Part shown: positions 17,932 through 20,000 of the stretch, one piece after another
Layout: each line of letters begins with the position of its first letter
Numbering within the stretch: position 1 is the stretch's first letter
DNA from: Sphaeroforma sirkka
Lineage: Eukaryota > Opisthokonta > Ichthyosporea > Ichthyophonida
NCBI GenBank assembly: GCA_001586965.3
Contig: LUCW03000129.1
Span: forward strand, 60,001-80,000
Length of the DNA: 20,000 nucleotides
Direction: 5' to 3'
Program-made: the position numbers and the translations under genes
Notes under the pieces: model-generated
The model's database searches: none
What the model saw: the letters and a program-made list of their open reading frames with translations, nothing else
What the model was told of the DNA's origin: nothing

Positions 17932-18095
17932 ATTTCAACTCCTACCTTTTCTCTCATGTACGATGGATTCTGGTTGCCGTTACTAAGGAAGATGGAGTCT
18001 ATTATGTACATACATCCTCCAGCCACAAGCAGCCAGAAAATCCTCGATGTCCAGGATTTATTTCTCCTAAGGGATCGTGACCTCGCAAACGACAT
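9813..18095 (-). CDS. GT10 family (alpha-1,3-fucosyltransferase-like) type II membrane protein
   Basis: Exons in transcription order are 18095-17946, 17118-17019, 16316-16060, 15593-15472, 14844-14733, 12880-12782, (12188-12143, tentative), 11523-11387, 10716-10633 and 9977-9813. Phases agree at every junction except around the tentative exon, where a small phase 0-to-1 exon is required. The product is about 420 residues, normal for GT10. It has a basic cytosolic tail, one membrane segment, a stem, and the two halves of a GT-B fold ending in YKFHL...[17 protein letters not shown]...FAWK...CRICEHVH. Family members transfer fucose from GDP-fucose to glycans in the Golgi. Oddity: the donor-site DYVTEK motif reads RDWVEPEW, so the lysine is missing and enzyme activity is uncertain. 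It is probably Golgi-resident by topology. Confidence 0.82.
10290..10632. repeat. 82-85-bp tandem repeat seeded by the exon 8 donor
   Basis: The GCACTTAC marker lies at 10373, 10455 and 10540, and GCACATAC at 10625 is the true donor. On the minus strand the genuine GTATGTGCTGTCGG is copied as GTAAGTGCTGTCGG or close variants in each unit, so each unit holds a strong decoy donor. The remainder of this intron, 9978-10289, shows no gene. Confidence 0.75.
10633..10716 (-). CDS. GT10 exon 8: GAPN...VPG signature
   Basis: The acceptor is TATATGTCAG and the donor is CCCCAG|GTATGT, 28 codons in phase 0. It encodes [20 protein letters not shown] then GNDYKTPQ, an excellent match to the VVLGAPNYE-FVPP-SFI---DF block of GT10. 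The donor-proximal intron is expanded into a four-copy array. Confidence 0.88.
10735..10845. repeat. Short degenerate tandem repeat near exon 8 acceptor
   Basis: Repeated CATAAGCAGATGG, ATTATTTAGTATG and GGCGTATGGTATAAGCAGA units (about 17-30 bp) lie just upstream of the exon 8 acceptor on the minus strand. Confidence 0.6.
10930..11270. other. Complex unique segment in GT10 intron
   Basis: About 340 bp of balanced composition with no simple repeats lies between exons 7 and 8. Minus-strand frames give [18 protein letters not shown], and a CAG|GTACTT donor-like site lies near 11152. Exons 7 and 8 join seamlessly in the GT10 alignment (SVP/IYFGAP), so this is not a constitutive exon. It may be an inserted or decayed gene fragment, unrecognised. 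A (TA)n tract follows at 11274-11299. Confidence 0.3.
11387..11523 (-). CDS. GT10 exon 7: donor-binding core
   Basis: The acceptor is ATGATTGGCAG and the donor is GTCCCC|GTATGT. Two leading bases are followed by [35 protein letters not shown] and [10 protein letters not shown]. It clearly matches the GT10 signature KFYLAFENS--DYVTEKLW-A--AGSVPV, but the E-N-S and T-E-K positions have diverged. Phase 0 at the end joins IYFGAP directly. Confidence 0.82.
11530..12420. other. GT10 intron sequence, mostly featureless
   Basis: It contains the tentative 46-nt exon, a (TA)n at 12271-12307 and a complex patch at 11800-11930. The patch is open on both strands (minus strand: [20 protein letters not shown]) but is not recognised as any family. 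Confidence 0.4.
12143..12188 (-). CDS. Tentative small GT10 exon (region of the V-x-YGxC motif)
   Basis: The exon before ends in phase 0 and the one after needs phase 1, so an exon of length 3n+1 is missing. This GC-richer island follows a TTCGTAG acceptor (exon from 12188) and reads [19 protein letters not shown]. That resembles the VD-YG-C--N motif lying between the surrounding exons in GT10 proteins. A 46-nt exon ending at ACT|GTCGCA restores frame. A GC donor slightly further on (AAAG|GCGGCA) also would, and would keep the cysteine. Both donors are weak. Confidence 0.4.
12424..12781. repeat. 119-120-bp tandem repeat seeded by the exon 6 end
   Basis: Three units (starts near 12424, 12543 and 12661, ending at the exon) share CTACGAACACACATAATATC, ACTCTCATGCGATCCCTC and ACACACCTGCTTCTGGGG. 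On the minus strand the unit boundary TGATCAAGTACAC copies the end of exon 6 and its donor (GATCAA|GTACAC). Confidence 0.8.
12782..12880 (-). CDS. GT10 exon 6
   Basis: The acceptor is CCTGCACACAG and the donor is GATCAA|GTACAC, 33 codons in phase 0. It encodes [20 protein letters not shown] and [13 protein letters not shown], aligning with the K-LVAW--SNC-----R--YVEELMK segment of GT10. The SNC is replaced by NEHG. Confidence 0.78.
12901..13020. repeat. ~62-bp direct repeat
   Basis: GAGTTAAATAGTGCAAGTGT (12902) recurs as GAGTTAAACAGGGCAAGTGT (12964), each followed by an AATGTTA...AATGAGTAATGTG segment. It lies just upstream of the exon 6 acceptor on the minus strand. Confidence 0.6.
13006..13176 (+). 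other. Unidentified coding-like open stretch
   Basis: The plus frame is open from after a TAA at 13003 to TAA near 13174. It reads [20 protein letters not shown] and later [20 protein letters not shown], of balanced composition unlike the simple repeats around it. It has no start codon. Its first residues (EFNIK) resemble the EFNVDLK of the 63-bp repeat that begins 160 bp later, so the two may be parts of one decayed or nested gene. No homology is recognised. Confidence 0.25.
13337..13640 (+). repeat. 63-bp (21-codon) tandem repeat with coding-like variation
   Basis: Units start at 13337, 13400, 13463, 13524 and 13587 (the third is 61 bp; the fifth fades after about 45 bp). In the plus frame the unit reads [20 protein letters not shown] plus L. 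Units 1 and 2 differ at eight bases, all third codon positions, six of them silent. Two sub-types alternate, HTNGYAIA and H-(S)IDYAIV. The loss of 2 bp in unit 3 breaks the frame, after which the frame is open again to a TAG at 13800-13802 (13464-13802, 112 codons, no early ATG). It lies antisense within a GT10 intron. No family recognised. Confidence 0.7.
13800..14732. repeat. Large tandem array following the exon 5 donor
   Basis: Dozens of 17- and 39-bp sub-units of ACCATACACAACATAAGCCA and TAGACACCAAGTATACAGC make up the stretch. At 14004-14030 and 13907-13933 it contains copies (23 and 22 of 27 bases) of 14724-14750, the exon 5 end with its donor. The long minus-strand open frames ([13 protein letters not shown] type) are repeat translations. 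Confidence 0.8.
14733..14844 (-). CDS. GT10 exon 5
   Basis: The acceptor is TCTCTTGCCAG and the donor is GTTAAG|GTAGCA. The phase-2 leftover CA plus G gives glutamine. It encodes [20 protein letters not shown] and [17 protein letters not shown], in the position of the TMSYRRDSDI--PYG segment of GT10 members. Its last 18 bp and donor are copied into the downstream array near 14004-14030 and 13907-13933. Confidence 0.75.
14880..15470. other. GT10 intron 4: AT-rich microsatellite sequence
   Basis: TATCAGACGAGATAT occurs twice (near 14888 and 14961). The rest is TA/CATA runs (15100-15180, 15340-15420). No coding signal. Further (TATAGA)n occurs at 15608-15640 in the next intron. Confidence 0.6.
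15472..15593 (-). CDS. GT10 exon 4
   Basis: The acceptor is TTTCTCTGCAG and the donor is GTTACA|GTATGT, phase 0 in and 2 out. It encodes [18 protein letters not shown] and [16 protein letters not shown], corresponding to the P--GQ-WV---ES-P strand of GT10 proteins. Confidence 0.75.
15844..15903 (-). pseudogene. Diverged copy of GT10 exon 3 segment
   Basis: Gap-free over 60 bp against 16072-16131, 40 of 60 bases identical by hand count. It reads [20 protein letters not shown] against [20 protein letters not shown]. Similarity extends with gaps a further 40 bp towards 15945 but out of frame. The genuine donor (GTAAGT) is lost in the copy. A CTCAACAG acceptor-like site precedes it, so use as an alternative exon cannot be excluded, but a dead duplicate is likelier. 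Confidence 0.6.
16060..16316 (-). CDS. GT10 exon 3: N-terminal catalytic half
   Basis: The acceptor is ACACACACAG|GTGTGCGG and the donor is AAGCAG|GTAAGT (consensus). It encodes [33 protein letters not shown] and [20 protein letters not shown]. The C-x-TFTHD...ADAVVM-L block corresponds to the C-x-x-T-D-R...ADAVVFH segment of GT10 enzymes. The 3' end of this exon recurs as a diverged copy at 15844-15903. Confidence 0.8.
16320..16680. repeat. GT-rich duplication and TTTAGGG run
   Basis: GTGTGCATATATTGGTATGT (about 16393) recurs near 16466 with shared flanks (period about 73-85 bp). TTTAGGGTTTAGGGTTTAG at 16639-16657 is a short plant-type telomere-like run. Confidence 0.6.
16810..16838 (-). 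pseudogene. Possible partial copy of GT10 exon 2 end
   Basis: The minus strand reads CCGAAGGAGTTCATG against CCGAAAGAGTATATG at the end of exon 2 (12 of 15 identical), both followed by a segment ending AATG. A CAG|GTACAG donor-like site follows at about 16802. Splicing it between exons 2 and 3 would give an in-frame stop, so it does not work as an ordinary extra exon. The match is short. Confidence 0.35.
16866..17018. repeat. (CA)n/(TA)n/(CATA)n tracts abutting the GT10 exon 2 donor
   Basis: CA then TA runs at 16866-16923, then CATA and CA runs at 16976-17018. On the transcribed minus strand the (GT)n begins exactly at the exon 2 donor. Confidence 0.85.
17019..17118 (-). CDS. GT10 exon 2: stem region
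   Basis: The acceptor is TTTCAAAAAACAG and the exon reads [20 protein letters not shown] then [14 protein letters not shown]. It is acidic, proline-containing and probably stem. The donor is AATG|GTGTGTG, formed directly by the first repeats of a (GT)n microsatellite. The exit phase 1 matches the GT at the start of exon 3. Confidence 0.72.
17460..17935. repeat. Long TA/CA microsatellite block in GT10 intron 1
   Basis: (TA)n at 17465-17495 and almost continuous TA/TACA and CA repeats at 17653-17935, ending 10 bp from the exon 1 donor. Frames through it are not genes. Confidence 0.85.
17946..18095 (-). CDS. GT10 exon 1: start codon, cytosolic tail and membrane anchor
   Basis: The ATG at 18095-18093 is preceded in frame by a TAA 18 nt upstream, which fixes the start. 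It encodes [18 protein letters not shown], a basic tail, then a membrane segment (about residues 19-37, [19 protein letters not shown]), then stem. This is the standard Golgi type II glycosyltransferase architecture. The donor is GAAAAG|GTAGGA and leaves phase 0. Confidence 0.78.
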
Positions 18096-18480
18096 ACTTG
18101 TAAGTTCTTAAGAAAGTAGTACCACTGTAGTTGATCTTACTCGCTCGTGTATGTGAACAAAGTACACCTATAGTTGATATATCATGCACGCCTTCTCTCT
18201 CTATAAAGCAATCTAGAATGTTGTGGGTACGTGGAACAATCCCTATTGTATGTAAATATGTACTTTTATAAGAGAATTTTAACACAGATGGAATAATGTT
18301 GGCAGTATTGATATACTGCGTGCTTACTGTTATGGTTGTCATGTTCCGTCTCCATGGAGCCACATACCACAACTCTACATATCAGGGATTTATAGGGACC
18401 TTTTTTTTAACAACCCTAGTTCTATTTATAGAATATCGACCAACACTAAATAAGGAGGGGGTTTCGTTTACTCTTAAATA
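18096..18480. promoter_or_regulatory. Presumed upstream/5' region of GT10
   Basis: Non-coding flank immediately upstream of the GT10 start. I see no convincing TATA box at a usable distance, so promoter function is inferred from position alone. Confidence 0.3.
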
Positions 18481-18489
18481 ATAAAAAAC

Positions 18490-19240
18490 AAAATGTCCAG
18501 AGTCCACTCTCCAGTCTCCACTCTCTCTAGTATTAATCCCTACTACCTATGTACTCGAAATAAATATGTAAGTAGTATAATCTCCGCAGAGCACAGACTG
18601 TCTGACAGGCCTGTCCGCGGCCCGAGCCACCGGCTCCACACCGACTGTCCTCACTCTCCAGTGTGTTCACAGTGTTGTTGTCACCAGTCTCAGAGCCGGC
18701 CAGTCTGTCACCTGTGGGCTGTAGACCTGTGGCCGTGGGGAGTGGACTGTGGCCCTGTCATTGTGGAGACTGTGCAGTGTGGACACACTGTGGAGTGTGG
18801 AGTGTGGCCTGAGAGTGTATTTAGGGCGAGTCCTAAGTCCTAACGGTGTACATGGTCTGTAACTGTTGCCTTCTTTTCTGTCCAGTTCTCAATTTCTCAT
18901 GAGTTGTCTGGCCTCTGGTGGCCCTGTGAAGTGGACAGGGGACACGCTGTAATAGTCTGAACTCTGAAGTAGTCCGTGAGTTGCAACTGTTGCCTTCTTT
19001 TTTGTCCAGTCCTCATGTCGGTTGTCCTGAGTCTCGAGTTTTTTGGGCTTGTTCCTGGGAGGTTGTGAGGCTGTCATCTGAGCAGAATTTTGGACCTTTT
19101 TACCATAACCTCCTGAAAAAAGACCGTCTCGCACTGACCAATTTTCAGAAAATACACCTATAAAATACATATTTATATATATTATAGATAAAACCAAAAA
19201 CAACAACAAAGTCCTCATGATGATGATGTCGGGATAGTCG
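18490..19240. other. Skewed low-complexity sequence with a direct repeat
   Basis: 18490-18850 is rich in short CACTCTC, TGTGGAC and CTGTGG words. TGTAACTGTTGCCTTCTTTT followed by CTGTCCAGT (18859) recurs as TGCAACTGTTGCCTTCTTTT and TTGTCCAGT (18981). The open plus frame at 18493-18843 looks like a by-product of this composition. No gene is supported. Confidence 0.45.
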
Positions 19241-20000
19241 GACCGTCGGACGACGGACAGAAGTTTATTTGTATTTGTTTTTTAAAAACAAATACGTATG
19301 TATGTACAGGAGAACTAAAACAGGTATGAAGTTAAAAAAAAACAATCAGCCAATCAAACACAGTGTCACTCACGGCTCACACAGAGTTACAGACGGAAGT
19401 GGCAAGGTCCAAATACTCTGTCAGACGTATTCAAAATAACATAGTAAACGTTTTTACTAAAAGCAGTAACATATATATGTACTGTATGTATTCTCAAGAT
19501 AGTCTCAGACAAACAAGTAATTGCGTTCAAAATCTGAACGTATATTCACTTATAAATAAATAAATAAATATTTACAACTTTTATTTATATTTTTTTAAAA
19601 ACATTATTACATAAAGTGTTACCAGCCATACCACTCACCACTGGGATCAACTGTTATCGAGTGAGCACGTATTAATGATTTTTACGGTGAAACGTATATA
19701 AATAGTTCAATCAGGGTAGCGTCTACGTTCAACGTTTCCTGCAAGATACGTGACGTAAAGTAGCACTCTGCTCTCTCAGAGACTACTACTACTACTAGTA
19801 GTAGTAGTAGTAGTATGTAGTAGTAAAGTAGGCGAGTGGGTATATACTGGGTACTGGGTCAGTAAAAGTCGACAGTCACCAGTGGCCGTCACTGCCCGTC
19901 AGTGGGGTCAGGGGATCTACAAAATAAAAAAATATATCACTTCATACTTTGTTTTTACTGGTCCATATTCCTGACAACACTACGCTGTACTCTTCATCCT
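19241..20000. other. AT-rich flank with two perfect hairpins
   Basis: GTATTTGTTTTT/AAAAACAAATAC (19271-19295) and a 15-bp-arm palindrome of ACT repeats against AGT repeats (19782-19811). Otherwise AT-rich sequence with TAAA repeats near 19553-19568 and no coding signal. Confidence 0.6.

Noticed and set aside
17594..17938. Long open frames through TA/CA repeats on both strands
   Set aside because: They encode only Y/I/H/T/V/C dipeptide runs and arise from microsatellites lacking stops in those frames.
18493..18843. 116-codon plus-strand open frame rich in Cys, His, Ser and Pro
   Set aside because: Its composition follows short skewed repeats. There is no domain, no splice context and no downstream poly(A) signal that I can tie to it.

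Overview
This is a piece of an intron-rich eukaryotic genome. Protein-coding signal occurs only in short exons bounded by GT...AG introns, and the introns are long, AT-rich and full of microsatellites ((TA)n, (CA)n, (GTAT)n) and minisatellite-like tandem arrays. There is no sign of bacterial operons, Shine-Dalgarno sites or phage genes. Short interstitial TTTAGGG and TTTTAGGG runs are present. A unicellular eukaryote with bloated introns fits, for instance an ichthyosporean-type relative of animals, but that placement is a guess made without any database search.

Three protein-coding genes can be supported. (1) Plus strand, 278-6314, 5' end outside the window: seven consecutive exons plus one doubtful cassette exon. 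They encode a long heptad-type coiled coil ending in a motif like the end of the intermediate-filament rod (DYQNLLHVK), followed by a domain with the hallmarks of the lamin tail (DIGGW, YTF, DEVWEIQ). I read it as a lamin-like protein with no CaaX box. An AATAAA lies at 6571-6576. (2) Minus strand, 7507-7878: the main exon of a small antibiotic-biosynthesis-monooxygenase (ABM, dimeric alpha/beta barrel) protein whose short first exon I could not find. (3) Minus strand, 18095 down to 9813: a nearly complete type II membrane GT10 (alpha-1,3-fucosyltransferase family) gene of nine clear exons and one tentative small exon.

Layout: the lamin-like and ABM genes converge, with about 0.9 kb of tandem repeats and an 18-G run between them. 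The ABM and GT10 genes lie head to tail on the minus strand, separated by a roughly 770-bp repeat array starting at the GT10 stop and a 1-kb AT-rich, hairpin-rich spacer. 18.1-20 kb is the upstream flank of GT10 and shows no convincing gene.

The most unusual property is how the introns are built. In at least ten places an exon end, with its splice site and sometimes 60-100 bp of coding sequence, has been copied into the neighbouring intron or 3' flank as a diverged duplicate or as the unit of a tandem array. A second oddity is a 63-bp (21-codon) tandem repeat on the plus strand inside a GT10 intron, whose first two units differ at eight sites, all third codon positions.
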